Below, in pieces: positions 16,375 through 24,841 of a stretch of 64,000 nucleotides of DNA (the first letter of the stretch is position 1; each line of letters starts with the position of its first letter). The translations under genes were made by a program, and so were the position numbers. Origin of the DNA: Alistipes sp. (lineage in GTDB: Bacteria; Bacteroidota; Bacteroidia; Bacteroidales; Rikenellaceae); assembly GCF_020026455.1 (NCBI RefSeq), contig NZ_JAHHQJ010000003.1:124001-188000 (forward strand). Reading direction: 5' to 3'. A model generated the notes under the pieces. It made no database searches. It was not told the origin of the DNA and was given only the letters and a program-made list of their open reading frames with translations.

Positions 16375-17367
16375 CTAAATCAACGTCTCGAGAATCTGCA
16401 CGGCATTGAGCGCCGCACCCTTCCTGATCTGGTCGCTCACACACCAGAAGGTCAGCCCGTTATCGCACGTCAGGTCCTTGCGGATGCGCCCCACGTAGAC
16501 GGGATCCTTGCCGGCGATGAAGAGCGGCATCGGGTAGACCTTGCCGGCGGGATCGTCCATCAGTACCACGCCCCGGGCCTTCGAAAAGGCCTCGCGGGCC
16601 TCGGCCACGGAGACCGGGCATTCGGTTTCGAGCCACACGCTCTCCGAATGCGCACGCATCACCGGGACACGCACACAGGTAGCCGACACGGCGATGTCCG
16701 AATGCATGATCTTGCGCGTCTCGTGGAACATCTTCATCTCCTCCTTCGTATAGTCGTTGTCGGTAAAGACGTCGATATGCGGAATCACGTTGTAGGCCAG
16801 CTGGAAGGCGAATTTCGACACCGTCGGCTCCTTGCCCGCCCCCAGTTCGGCATACTGCGTCTCGAGTTCCGCCATGGCGGCCGCCCCGGCACCGCTGGCC
16901 GACTGATATGTCGACACGTGCACGCGGCGGATGTGCGACACATCCTCGATCGCCTTCAGCGCCACGACCATCTGGATCGTCGTGCAGTTGGGGTTGGCAA
17001 TGATGCGGCGGGGTGCATTCTTCGCATCCCCGGGGTTGACCTCCGACACCACGAGGGGCACGTCGGCATCCATGCGGAATGCGCTCGAATTATCGATCAT
17101 GACGGTCCCGTGCCGGGTGATCGTCTCGGCGAACTCCTTCGACGTGCCCGCCCCGGCCGATGTCAGGGCAAAGTCGATTCCCTTGAAATCGTCGTTGTGC
17201 TGCAGCAGTTTGACGGTAAGCTCCTCGCCGCGGAATTTATAGGTGCGGCCCGCACTGCGTTCCGAACCGAACAGCACCAGTTCGTCGATCGGGAGCCGGC
17301 GCTCCTCCAAAATCCGCAAAAACTCCTGGCCCACAGCACCGCTGACGCCCACAATAGCAATTTTCAT
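16375..17367 (-). CDS. asd: aspartate-semialdehyde dehydrogenase
   Basis: This enzyme reduces aspartyl phosphate to aspartate semialdehyde, the branch point to lysine/diaminopimelate, threonine and methionine. The 330-aa protein starts MKIAIVGVSGAVGQEFLRIL (NADP-binding loop). It has the catalytic Cys128 in 'ANPNCTTIQ', the 'STYQSASGAG' segment and a histidine in 'MRAHSESVWLE', all usual in Asd. A longer frame extends 130 codons upstream, but that part translates a tandem-repeat spacer (Cys/Leu/Ser-rich) and is rejected. The gene stands alone; lysC and dapD, from the same pathway, lie 8 to 12 kb away. Confidence 0.96.
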   Translation of the reverse strand: MKIAIVGVSGAVGQEFLRILEERRLPIDELVLFGSERSAGRTYKFRGEELTVKLLQHNDDFKGIDFALTSAGAGTSKEFAETITRHGTVMIDNSSAFRMDADVPLVVSEVNPGDAKNAPRRIIANPNCTTIQMVVALKAIEDVSHIRRVHVSTYQSASGAGAAAMAELETQYAELGAGKEPTVSKFAFQLAYNVIPHIDVFTDNDYTKEEMKMFHETRKIMHSDIAVSATCVRVPVMRAHSESVWLETECPVSVAEAREAFSKARGVVLMDDPAGKVYPMPLFIAGKDPVYVGRIRKDLTCDNGLTFWCVSDQIRKGAALNAVQILETLI

Positions 17368-17689
17368 CTCGATAAAGTTATAAAGTAATCCATGTTTCCG
17401 CCCGGACGGACCGTACCCGGAAACTCCGCGGGCAAAAATAACGATTTTCCGGGAAAAATCCTTCTCCCTCGCTGGAAATAGGCGAAATCCGGCTCCGGCA
17501 GCCGATCCGGACGGGGCCGACCGCACCGCCGCCCGCGAACGGACAGCCTCTACCGGACATCCTTCGGCCGAACTCTTCGGCCGAACTCCCCGACCGGACA
17601 GCTCCCGGACACTCCTCCGACCGGGTGGACACCTCCGGCCGAATCCCCCTATCGGGCAGGTCCCGGCCGGGATGGCGGGCAGGAGGCAA

Positions 17690-17760
17690 GAGGACAGGCA
17701 GACGGACAGGCAGACGGACAGGCGGACGAGCAGACAGATAGGCAGACGGGCGGGCAAACC
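17690..17760. repeat. short tandem repeat, about 12-base unit ACAGGCAGACGG
   Basis: Imperfect tandem copies of a unit close to ACAGGCAGACGG fill this stretch upstream of asd. It is part of a 477-base spacer (17368-17844) that shows no credible gene. Confidence 0.8.
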
Positions 17761-17775
17761 CAGTCCTCCCCCTCC

Positions 17776-17820
17776 AAAAAAAGTCCGGGCGGCCTTGCGA
17801 CGGGCGGCCCGGACTTTTAC
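17776..17820 (-). terminator. terminator of the penicillin-binding protein gene
   Basis: Arms 17780-17790 and 17807-17817 (AAAGTCCGGGC / GCCCGGACTTT) pair perfectly. On the minus strand the stem is followed by a run of T. It lies 28 bases past the stop of the PBP gene. Confidence 0.9.
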
Positions 17821-17844
17821 CGAATACGGGGAATCGGCTCCGTG

Positions 17845-20247
17845 TCAGTCGAAGAAATATTCGTCCTCGGAGTTGTCCGGCACCTCGGAACCGGCCTCCT
17901 CCTCGCAGTCGTAACGGGGCATCATCGCCGGACGCACGAACTGATCCGTGCGGCTGATGCCGAAACGTCCGTCGTCGTAGATCTTTTTCATATATTCGCC
18001 CACGATCGGCAGCGCCATGACACTGCCCTCACCCCCGCGGATGAAGTGCACCGACTGATCCTCGCCACCGACCCAGGCCCCGGTCACCAGCTTCGGGACC
18101 ACACACATGAACCACGCGTCGCGGTTCTTGTTCGACGTTCCGGTCTTGCCGCCGATCTCCATGTCGGTCAGCCCGAACTGCCACCGCAAACGGCCCGCCG
18201 TTCCCGAGTTGACCACCTCCTGAAGCATCATGAGCATCGTGTAGGCCGTGCGTTCGCCGACGGCATCCTGCGACTGGGGGATGAAACTGGCGATCAGGTT
18301 GCCCTGCCGGTCCTCGATGCGCGTCACGAAGATCGGATCGGTATGCACGCCCTGATTGGCGAAGGTCGAAAAGGCGCTCACCATCTCGTAGACGTTCGAT
18401 TCCGAAGAGCCGAGAGCCAGAGCCGGAACGGGGTCTATGTAGCTGCGGATGCCCATGTTGTAGATGAAGTCGGCCACGGCGGCGGGCTGCTTGGCCTGCT
18501 TCATGATCCACGCCGAATAGTTGTTGCGGCTGCGCGCAAGTCCCCACTTGAGGGGGTGCAGCACCCCGTCGTACTCGACATTGCCGGCCTCCTTGGGCGA
18601 CCAGGCCGTACCGTTGGCCGTCTCGATGGTCGTCGGCAGGTTGGGGACCATCGTGCAGGGCGTCAGCCCCAGATGGTCGATGGCAAAGGTATAGACGAAG
18701 GGCTTGATCGTCGAACCGATCTGGCGTTTGCCCTGCTTGGCCATGTCGTACTTGAAGTAACGGAAGTTCGGCCCTCCGACATAGGCCTTTACGAAGCCCG
18801 TGGCAGGATCGAGCGACACCATCGCGGCCCGCATGATCCGTTTGTGGTGGAGGATCGAGTCGCGCGGCGTCATCAGCGTGTCGCGTTCGCCCTTGTAGGT
18901 GAACACCCGCATGTGGCAGGGTTTGTCGAAGGCCGCGTTGATCTCCTTCTCGCTCGCCCCGGCGTGCTTCATCTCGCGGTAACGGTCCGAATAGCGGACG
19001 GCATGGCGCATGATCCGATCACGCTCCTCGCGATCAGCATCGACGAAAAGCGTCTTCGTCGCCCGGAACTGCGCCTCCATCCTGGGCTGAATCTCCTTCT
19101 CCATCTGCCGCTGCACGGCCTGCTCGGCATAGGTCTGCATCACGGAGTTGATCGTGGTATAGATCTTCAGCCCGTCGCGGTAGATATTGTAGGGTGTACC
19201 GTCGGCCTTGGTGTTCTTGTGGCACCAGCCATAGAGCGGGTTCTCGTTGTACTCCTTCAGCGCCTGATCGTAGTCCCACTCGTTGTAGAACTGGTTGCGC
19301 TTGGGAGGCCGGGCGTTCATCACCAGCCGCAGCATCTCGCGGAAATAGGTCGCCGCACCCTCGTTGTGCGACACGGGTTTGTAGTTGGTCACAATCGGCA
19401 GCGCCGCCAGCGAATCGCGCTGCCCGCGGGTCAGGGCCCCGGCCTCCTCCATGCGCGAAAGCACGAGGTTGCGGCGTGCGAGGGCATTTTCGGGATTCAG
19501 AATGGGCGAATAGCGCGTCGGGGCATTCACCACCCCCACCAGCACGGCCGCCTCCTGCACGTTGAGTTCGTCCGGGTCCTTGTTGAAGAAGGTGTGGGCC
19601 GCTGACTTGATGCCGAAGGCGTTCGATCCGAACTCCACCGTATTGAGGTACATGGCGGCAATCTCCTCCTTGGTGTAGTTGTATTCGAGTTTGAGGGCCG
19701 TGATCCACTCCTTGAACTTTGCGGTCACGAGTTTGGCCTTGCGGACGACGGCAGCGCGGTTGCGGACCGTATCGCGCGGAAAGAGGTTCTTGGCCAGCTG
19801 CTGCGTGATGGTCGAGCCGCCGCCCTGCGAGGTGTTCTGCAGCAGCAGGGTCTTCACGGCCACACGCGCCAGCGAAGGGATGTCGATACCCGAGTGGGAG
19901 CGGAAGCGGACGTCCTCGGTTGCGATGAGCGCCGCAACGATGGGCGGCACCTCATAGCCGGCCAGCCGGATGTGGAGCGTCGAATCCGACGGATAGAGGT
20001 CGGCATACTGCACATAGGAGCGGTTCTGCACGAAGAACGTACCGATCACCTTGCCGTCCTCGGAGTAGATCTCCGTGGCGAGATTGCTGCGCGGATTCTC
20101 CAGTTCCTCGAACGAGGGCATGCGTCCGAAGACGCCGAAGACCGTGAGCAGCAGCATCAGCGCCACCAGCGCAAAGGGCGCGAAAGCCGCGTACCAGATC
20201 CATTTTATCGTTCTCGGGCTGACACCCATCTTTTTTTTCTGTCCCAT
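17845..20247 (-). CDS. penicillin-binding protein 1A (bifunctional transglycosylase/transpeptidase)
   Basis: An 800-aa class A PBP that polymerises and cross-links peptidoglycan on the outer face of the inner membrane. One N-terminal helix (about 15-40) is followed by a GT51 transglycosylase domain with Glu111 in 'ATEDVRF' and 'GGGSTITQQLAKN', then a transpeptidase domain with the active-site serine in 'GSTIKPF' (Ser512, Lys515), 'SRN' (573-575) and 'KTG' (701-703). The domain order and length are normal for the family. The C terminus is acidic ('EEEAGSEVPDNSEDEYFFD'). It is 36 bases downstream of the propeller-barrel gene, but a TATCTTTG motif in the gap suggests its own promoter. Confidence 0.95.
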   Translation of the reverse strand: MGQKKKMGVSPRTIKWIWYAAFAPFALVALMLLLTVFGVFGRMPSFEELENPRSNLATEIYSEDGKVIGTFFVQNRSYVQYADLYPSDSTLHIRLAGYEVPPIVAALIATEDVRFRSHSGIDIPSLARVAVKTLLLQNTSQGGGSTITQQLAKNLFPRDTVRNRAAVVRKAKLVTAKFKEWITALKLEYNYTKEEIAAMYLNTVEFGSNAFGIKSAAHTFFNKDPDELNVQEAAVLVGVVNAPTRYSPILNPENALARRNLVLSRMEEAGALTRGQRDSLAALPIVTNYKPVSHNEGAATYFREMLRLVMNARPPKRNQFYNEWDYDQALKEYNENPLYGWCHKNTKADGTPYNIYRDGLKIYTTINSVMQTYAEQAVQRQMEKEIQPRMEAQFRATKTLFVDADREERDRIMRHAVRYSDRYREMKHAGASEKEINAAFDKPCHMRVFTYKGERDTLMTPRDSILHHKRIMRAAMVSLDPATGFVKAYVGGPNFRYFKYDMAKQGKRQIGSTIKPFVYTFAIDHLGLTPCTMVPNLPTTIETANGTAWSPKEAGNVEYDGVLHPLKWGLARSRNNYSAWIMKQAKQPAAVADFIYNMGIRSYIDPVPALALGSSESNVYEMVSAFSTFANQGVHTDPIFVTRIEDRQGNLIASFIPQSQDAVGERTAYTMLMMLQEVVNSGTAGRLRWQFGLTDMEIGGKTGTSNKNRDAWFMCVVPKLVTGAWVGGEDQSVHFIRGGEGSVMALPIVGEYMKKIYDDGRFGISRTDQFVRPAMMPRYDCEEEAGSEVPDNSEDEYFFD

Positions 20248-20263
20248 ACGACGAAATTTGCGA

Positions 20264-20271
20264 CAAAGATA
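20264..20271 (-). promoter_or_regulatory. -7 element before the PBP gene
   Basis: TATCTTTG on the minus strand matches TAnnTTTG, 17 bases upstream of the PBP start. A TTTG -33 element at the right distance is not evident, as that site falls inside the upstream gene. Confidence 0.5.
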
Positions 20272-20283
20272 CGAAATATATTG

Positions 20284-23223
20284 CTAAAACGGCAATCCCA
20301 GCGATGCTGCGACATAGACCCCGCCGCACGACGGACGGTAGCACGAGAGCTTGAGGGTCGACGTGGCCGACGCCGGCTGCCGGAAGACGTTGAAGTCGAA
20401 AATGAGGTCCCCGCCCACCGACCAGATCCGCCGCCGGGTCATCCCGTTGTTGCCGACGTCGCGGAACTGCGCATAGTCGCCTCCGGCATTGAGCCGGATG
20501 CGCTTGATGTAGATCACCGAACCGATGCCGCCCTCGGGATACCACACCGGCAGCTGGTAGTCGGCCTGAAAAGCCATGTAGTTGTTCGACACGATGTCCG
20601 CGGAGGTGAACCCGTGCGGAACCAGCCGCGTGGATTTGTAGCTCAGCGGAGCATATCCCGACGGGAACTTGTAGCCGCCGATCGAGGTCTGGTAGGTCGC
20701 GGCCAGAAACAGCGAGTTGTGGGGTGCCAGCCCCGGCAGATAGACCTGTCCGTAGCATGAAATCAGATCGCTGAAATGACTGTTCTCCGGGTTGAACGTG
20801 TAGTTCGCACTGAGGGTGTAGCCCCAGCGGGGCGCGATGTCGCGGTGCGCCATGCGCACCTGGTCGGAGAATCCGGCTCCGAACGAGACTTTGTGCAGTC
20901 CCTTGCGGAAACCGATCCGCTGCATGTTGGAGATGCTGCCGTTCTCCCATTCGATTTTACCCAGATCGGCGACCATGCCGTTGGAGTAGTTCCAGCCCGC
21001 CGACAGGGAGAACTGCCGCGTGTGATAGCCCCGCTGGAAATAGAGCGGCAGCGTGGCCGACAGCCCCACGGAGTAGTATTTGTCGGGGGCGGGACGCGTT
21101 TGGTAGACCGGGTTTCCCTGCTCGTCGCGCCCGGCCAGCGCATAGAAGAGCTGGTTGCCGCCGTAGGAGGCATCCAGGTCGAAACGCACGCCCAGTCCGA
21201 AATAGCGCACGCCCAGATTCACGAGCGAACCCTCGTGGCGGTTCCAGCCGTAGGAGGCGTAGGCCTCGGTGTTCGAAAGCAGGTTCTGCGAGATCAGCGT
21301 AAGGCCCGCGTTGAGATTGATCACATGTTCGTCGACCGCCGCAAAGGGATTGAATGCCACGGGCATCCAGCTGTGGACGTTCATCAGATTGGGGACCTTG
21401 CGATACCGTTTGGCGCGGAACCGGCCCGACAGTCCGACCGAATCGGCACACGTATAGCGCACCGTGTCGAGATTCACCACGTCCCACCGTTTTCGGGGCG
21501 GGTTCACCAGATTGACGGGCAGCCGCGACGGCGTGACGCGAATCGGCAGGCTGTCGCCGGCCGTGGCCCGCTGCTCGGCGACGCGGTAACCGAGGCGGTC
21601 GTAGGTCGTCAGCAGCACCCCTCCTTCCGCCGGAGCAGGGGCAAAAGAGCCGTAGGCCGAGGTGGTGATGCGGTATTCGCGGCGGGACATCAGGTCGTAA
21701 CAGTGGACCTCGTCCCTGCCCGAGGCGATCGAGCCGTAATAGAGTTTGCCGTCCGCAGCCCGGAGGTTCGAAAGGGTGATGTAGGCCCCTTCGGTAATCG
21801 GATGCATGCCGTCGGAATCGATGCGGCCGATCCATATACCGCTGTCGTCGGTGACCAGGACATACCACGCCACGGTCCGATCGTCCCACGCCAATCCGTG
21901 GATCTCCACCCGATCGGGAGTCTCGAACCGCCGTTCGGCCTCCCCGCCATGCCGCACCACAACCGTATAGCGACCGTCGGGACTGTACTCGACCCATCCG
22001 AACTCCTCGCCCGAGGCCGTGGGATAGAGTGCATTCCGCCGCCCCGATGCCGTGCGGGGCACACCGTCGGCAAGATCCATGTAACACAATTGCGAATTGA
22101 CACGCTGTTCGAAGAGCGCGGAGCGGCGGTACTCGGTCCACCACACGCGGCCGTCGGCCATCGACGGACGGGTCGAGACCAGTCCCGTATGGCAGAGCGT
22201 CCGTTCCCGAGCCGTGCGGCGGTCGATCACGACGAAACGCGAAACGCGGTCGAGATCGGTTTTCAGCGCCAGCACAGCCGTGTCGCCCAGCGGCAGAGGC
22301 CACTGGTAGGTCGTGTGGTTCTTTTCGGGCAGCGCAGTGAGCGGCACGGCGCTGTCCTCGGTTTGCGGCAGCGAATCCCAGTAGCGTTCCAACTCGTCGA
22401 AGGTTTCGCGGAAGAGCTTCATGACGTTGGTCTTGTAGAATTTGCCCAGCGCCACACGCGTGGTGGCCAGCACGTAGGGATTGCGCGACCCGTACCAGGC
22501 GACCTTGTCCCAGATGTTCTCGCCGTAGCGTTCCCAGGCATAGGAGCAGATCTGATAGCCCAGCTGGTAGTGGTCGGGGATGTAGTCGCGGTAGGAGCCG
22601 CAGAACCAGCGGTCGATGTTGCAGCGGTCGCGGCCGACGCCGCCCATGGCGCGGTAGGCCATCGAAAACGAAGGCTGGAGACCGCGGCCGAACGACGACA
22701 TCATCGTCTCGGACATCACGGCGTCGCCCTCCATGGCCCAGATCGGCATGCACAGCAGGCCGATGGTCGATCCCTGCTGCCCGAGCACATAGCTCAGGGC
22801 GCGGATGACGCCCCGATTGAGGTTGTTGTACTGCACGGCGTGGCGGTACTCGTGGGCCGCGAGCTGCTTGTACCACGGCATCGAATAGCTGTCGACGGCC
22901 GGCGGGGTGAGGAATTCCACGCGCTTGGGAAGATACATCACCAGACCATTCGACTGGAAATTCGCGGGGTGCATGACGAAGGGGATGCGCATCGGGCCGT
23001 GGCGGAATCCGTAACCGATGTCGGGACGGACCGAGCGGAGATAGAACAGCGTGCGCCGGGCGATGCCGGCGACCGTATCGGGATAGATCATCCGCACGTC
23101 GGGGGTGCGGATCGTCGACCATTTCTGCGGCGGATCCGAACCCCAGGTATAATACTGGGCCGCGGCGCGTTCGACACCGCACCACACACTTAGCAACGCA
23201 AGGAGCAACAGCAGCCGGCGCAC
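20284..23223 (-). CDS. surface or outer membrane protein: HExxH peptidase-like domain, beta-propeller, C-terminal barrel
   Basis: A 979-aa exported protein of unknown role. Reading from a GTG at 23223, it opens with a textbook signal peptide ('VRRLLLLLALLSVWCGVERAAA'-like, about 22 residues). Residues about 25-260 hold a peptidase-like domain with HExxH (His124, Glu125, His128, in 'AAHEYRHAVQ') and Glu165 ('AMEGDAVMSE') 37 residues later, a gluzincin-type layout. Residues about 290-570 look like a TolB-type six-bladed propeller. Residues about 620-979 look like a beta-barrel ending 'VAASLGLPF'. The only upstream ATG (23280) would overlap yciH by 56 bases and add 19 residues, so GTG is preferred; it lies one base past the yciH stop. 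The function is inferred from motifs only. Confidence 0.72.
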   Translation of the reverse strand: MRRLLLLLALLSVWCGVERAAAQYYTWGSDPPQKWSTIRTPDVRMIYPDTVAGIARRTLFYLRSVRPDIGYGFRHGPMRIPFVMHPANFQSNGLVMYLPKRVEFLTPPAVDSYSMPWYKQLAAHEYRHAVQYNNLNRGVIRALSYVLGQQGSTIGLLCMPIWAMEGDAVMSETMMSSFGRGLQPSFSMAYRAMGGVGRDRCNIDRWFCGSYRDYIPDHYQLGYQICSYAWERYGENIWDKVAWYGSRNPYVLATTRVALGKFYKTNVMKLFRETFDELERYWDSLPQTEDSAVPLTALPEKNHTTYQWPLPLGDTAVLALKTDLDRVSRFVVIDRRTARERTLCHTGLVSTRPSMADGRVWWTEYRRSALFEQRVNSQLCYMDLADGVPRTASGRRNALYPTASGEEFGWVEYSPDGRYTVVVRHGGEAERRFETPDRVEIHGLAWDDRTVAWYVLVTDDSGIWIGRIDSDGMHPITEGAYITLSNLRAADGKLYYGSIASGRDEVHCYDLMSRREYRITTSAYGSFAPAPAEGGVLLTTYDRLGYRVAEQRATAGDSLPIRVTPSRLPVNLVNPPRKRWDVVNLDTVRYTCADSVGLSGRFRAKRYRKVPNLMNVHSWMPVAFNPFAAVDEHVINLNAGLTLISQNLLSNTEAYASYGWNRHEGSLVNLGVRYFGLGVRFDLDASYGGNQLFYALAGRDEQGNPVYQTRPAPDKYYSVGLSATLPLYFQRGYHTRQFSLSAGWNYSNGMVADLGKIEWENGSISNMQRIGFRKGLHKVSFGAGFSDQVRMAHRDIAPRWGYTLSANYTFNPENSHFSDLISCYGQVYLPGLAPHNSLFLAATYQTSIGGYKFPSGYAPLSYKSTRLVPHGFTSADIVSNNYMAFQADYQLPVWYPEGGIGSVIYIKRIRLNAGGDYAQFRDVGNNGMTRRRIWSVGGDLIFDFNVFRQPASATSTLKLSCYRPSCGGVYVAASLGLPF

Positions 23224-23224
23224 G

Positions 23225-23572
23225 TTACGAACCGGCTTTTTTGCAACGGTAGCCGCTGCGGGTGAGCAGTTCAACCACACGGTCGCGGTGGTCGCCCTGG
23301 ATGATGATTTCGCCCGCCTTCGCCGAACCGCCGACGCCGCACCGGGATTTCAGCATGCGCGCCAACTCCTGAAGGTCGGCATCCCGGCCCACAAACCCCT
23401 TGACGAGGGTCACGACCTTGCCCGCCCGCTGTTTGCGGTCGAGCCACACGCGCAGATCCTGCTGCCCGGCGGGCAGCGTCTCGGCTTCGGGTTCGTCGTC
23501 CGTTTCGTAGTTGAAACCCGGGTCGGTCGAGTAGACCATCCCGAGGCGTGATTTCCAGTCGTTGTCGGCCAT
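23225..23572 (-). CDS. yciH: SUI1/eIF1-type translation factor (YciH family)
   Basis: A 115-aa protein whose C-terminal 80 residues form a SUI1/eIF1 domain: 'RKQRAGKVVTLVKGFVGRDADLQELARMLKSRCGVGGSAKAGEIIIQGD', which holds the family's basic KxVTxVxG and GVGGSxK motifs. Bacterial YciH proteins are thought to act on start-codon choice or as stress factors at the ribosome; this is known of the family, not seen here. It is transcribed toward the propeller-barrel gene, whose GTG start comes right after the yciH stop, so the two are likely co-translated. A minus-strand TAATTTTG (23622-23629) could be its -7 element. Confidence 0.93.
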   Translation of the reverse strand: MADNDWKSRLGMVYSTDPGFNYETDDEPEAETLPAGQQDLRVWLDRKQRAGKVVTLVKGFVGRDADLQELARMLKSRCGVGGSAKAGEIIIQGDHRDRVVELLTRSGYRCKKAGS

Positions 23573-23616
23573 AATGTTCGAATGGTTGAAATTAAACGCC
23601 TAAAGCGGCGTCATTT

Positions 23617-23648
23617 ATTGCGCAAAATTAACAAAATATTTATCTTTG
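23617..23648 (+). promoter_or_regulatory. Bacteroidota-type promoter of the DUF4435 gene
   Basis: TATTG (23616-23620) gives the TTG of the -33 element, then 20 bases, then TATCTTTG (23641-23648). The -7 element ends only 7 bases before the ATG at 23656. Confidence 0.7.
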
Positions 23649-23655
23649 TTAACGC

Positions 23656-24750
23656 ATGACGAAGAAGTTCCGCGAAAAACTGCGCAAGTTCAACCCCTTC
23701 ACGCGTCCGATGACGCTCGATGAACTGCCCCAACCGCTGCCTGCCAACCCCGACCAGCGGCTGGTGAAGGTCTATGTCGAAGGCTACGAAGACGTGGCCT
23801 TCTGGCGCGGTATCTTCGACCATTTCCAGAATCCCTACCTGCGTTTCGAAATCTCGGTCCCCGACCGCGGCGACCTGCCCAAGGGCAAGAAGGTCCTCAT
23901 GAGCATGATCCCCCGCTCGTCGGAGGAGCTGCTTCTCTGCGTCGACTCCGACTTCGACTACCTCTTCGCCGGGCGCACGCCCCAGTCGAAAGAGGTCGCC
24001 GAGGCCAAATTCATGTTCCACACCTACGCCTACGCCACCGAGAACTACCTCTGCTACGCCCCTTCGCTGCACAACGTCTGCGTCAAGGCCACCAAGAACG
24101 ACACGCGCATCTTCGACTTCGTGAAATTCATGCACGACTATTCGTGCACGATCTACCCGCTGTTCCTCTGGTATGCCTACTCGGCGCAGCTCGCCACGGA
24201 GCATGTCTTTCCGCTGATCGACTTCAAGCAGTCGGTGCGCATCGGCTACCTCGACATCGAGGACAACGGCGCGAAGACCATCGAGTGGCTGCGGCGCAAC
24301 GTCGCAAAGCGCGAGGAACTGCTCCGGCAGCGCAACCCGCGGATGATCGAACCCATGAAGGAGTTCGAACTGCAGCTCCGCAAGCGCGGCCTGATGCCCG
24401 AAAACGCCTATCTGTTCATGCACGGCCACACGCTGATGGACAACGTGGTGCTGATCCTGCTCAACACCGTGTGCGAGAAACTGCGAGCCATGTCGATCGC
24501 CAAGATCACCGCCTCGAAGAAGCAGGGCGTGGCGCTCAAGAACGAGATGTCGAACTACACCAATTCACTGCGTTCGATCCGCGACGTGCTGCTCGACAAC
24601 GAGAACTACACCAAATGCCCGCTCTACAAGCGGCTGGAACGCGACATCGAGCGCTATATCGCCCGCACGATCTGGCACATGAAGCGCAACGGCGAAATCC
24701 GTGACTCGTCGGTGATCGACATCATCCACAAACTCCGCTCCGGACAGTAG
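23656..24750 (+). CDS. DUF4435 protein (TOPRIM-like fold)
   Basis: A 364-aa cytoplasmic protein. The region 'RLVKVYVEGYEDVAFWRGIFDHF' has the VEGxxDxxF pattern of DUF4435, followed at about residue 95 by 'ELLLCVDSDFDYL', a DxD motif like the metal site of TOPRIM domains. 'YATENYLCYAPSLHNVC' is also typical of the family. The C-terminal half is mostly alpha-helical and basic. Function is unknown; TOPRIM-like proteins act on nucleic acids, and some DUF4435 proteins sit beside ATPases in defence contexts, but here no ATPase partner is adjacent. The gene is divergent from yciH and stands alone. A second Met, residue 19 at 23710, could be the true start. Confidence 0.82.
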   Translation: MTKKFREKLRKFNPFTRPMTLDELPQPLPANPDQRLVKVYVEGYEDVAFWRGIFDHFQNPYLRFEISVPDRGDLPKGKKVLMSMIPRSSEELLLCVDSDFDYLFAGRTPQSKEVAEAKFMFHTYAYATENYLCYAPSLHNVCVKATKNDTRIFDFVKFMHDYSCTIYPLFLWYAYSAQLATEHVFPLIDFKQSVRIGYLDIEDNGAKTIEWLRRNVAKREELLRQRNPRMIEPMKEFELQLRKRGLMPENAYLFMHGHTLMDNVVLILLNTVCEKLRAMSIAKITASKKQGVALKNEMSNYTNSLRSIRDVLLDNENYTKCPLYKRLERDIERYIARTIWHMKRNGEIRDSSVIDIIHKLRSGQ

Positions 24751-24841
24751 TAACCCCTAAAAAACGAGGGGCGGGGACACTCGGACCCGTTCGAAACGCA
24801 TCCGGCGACTCCCGCCCATCAAATCCGGCCCCCGGGACCGG

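Noticed and set aside
17368..17757. N-terminal extension of asd
   Set aside because: It translates a tandem-repeat spacer into Cys/Leu/Ser-rich sequence; the family start MKIAIVG is at 17367.
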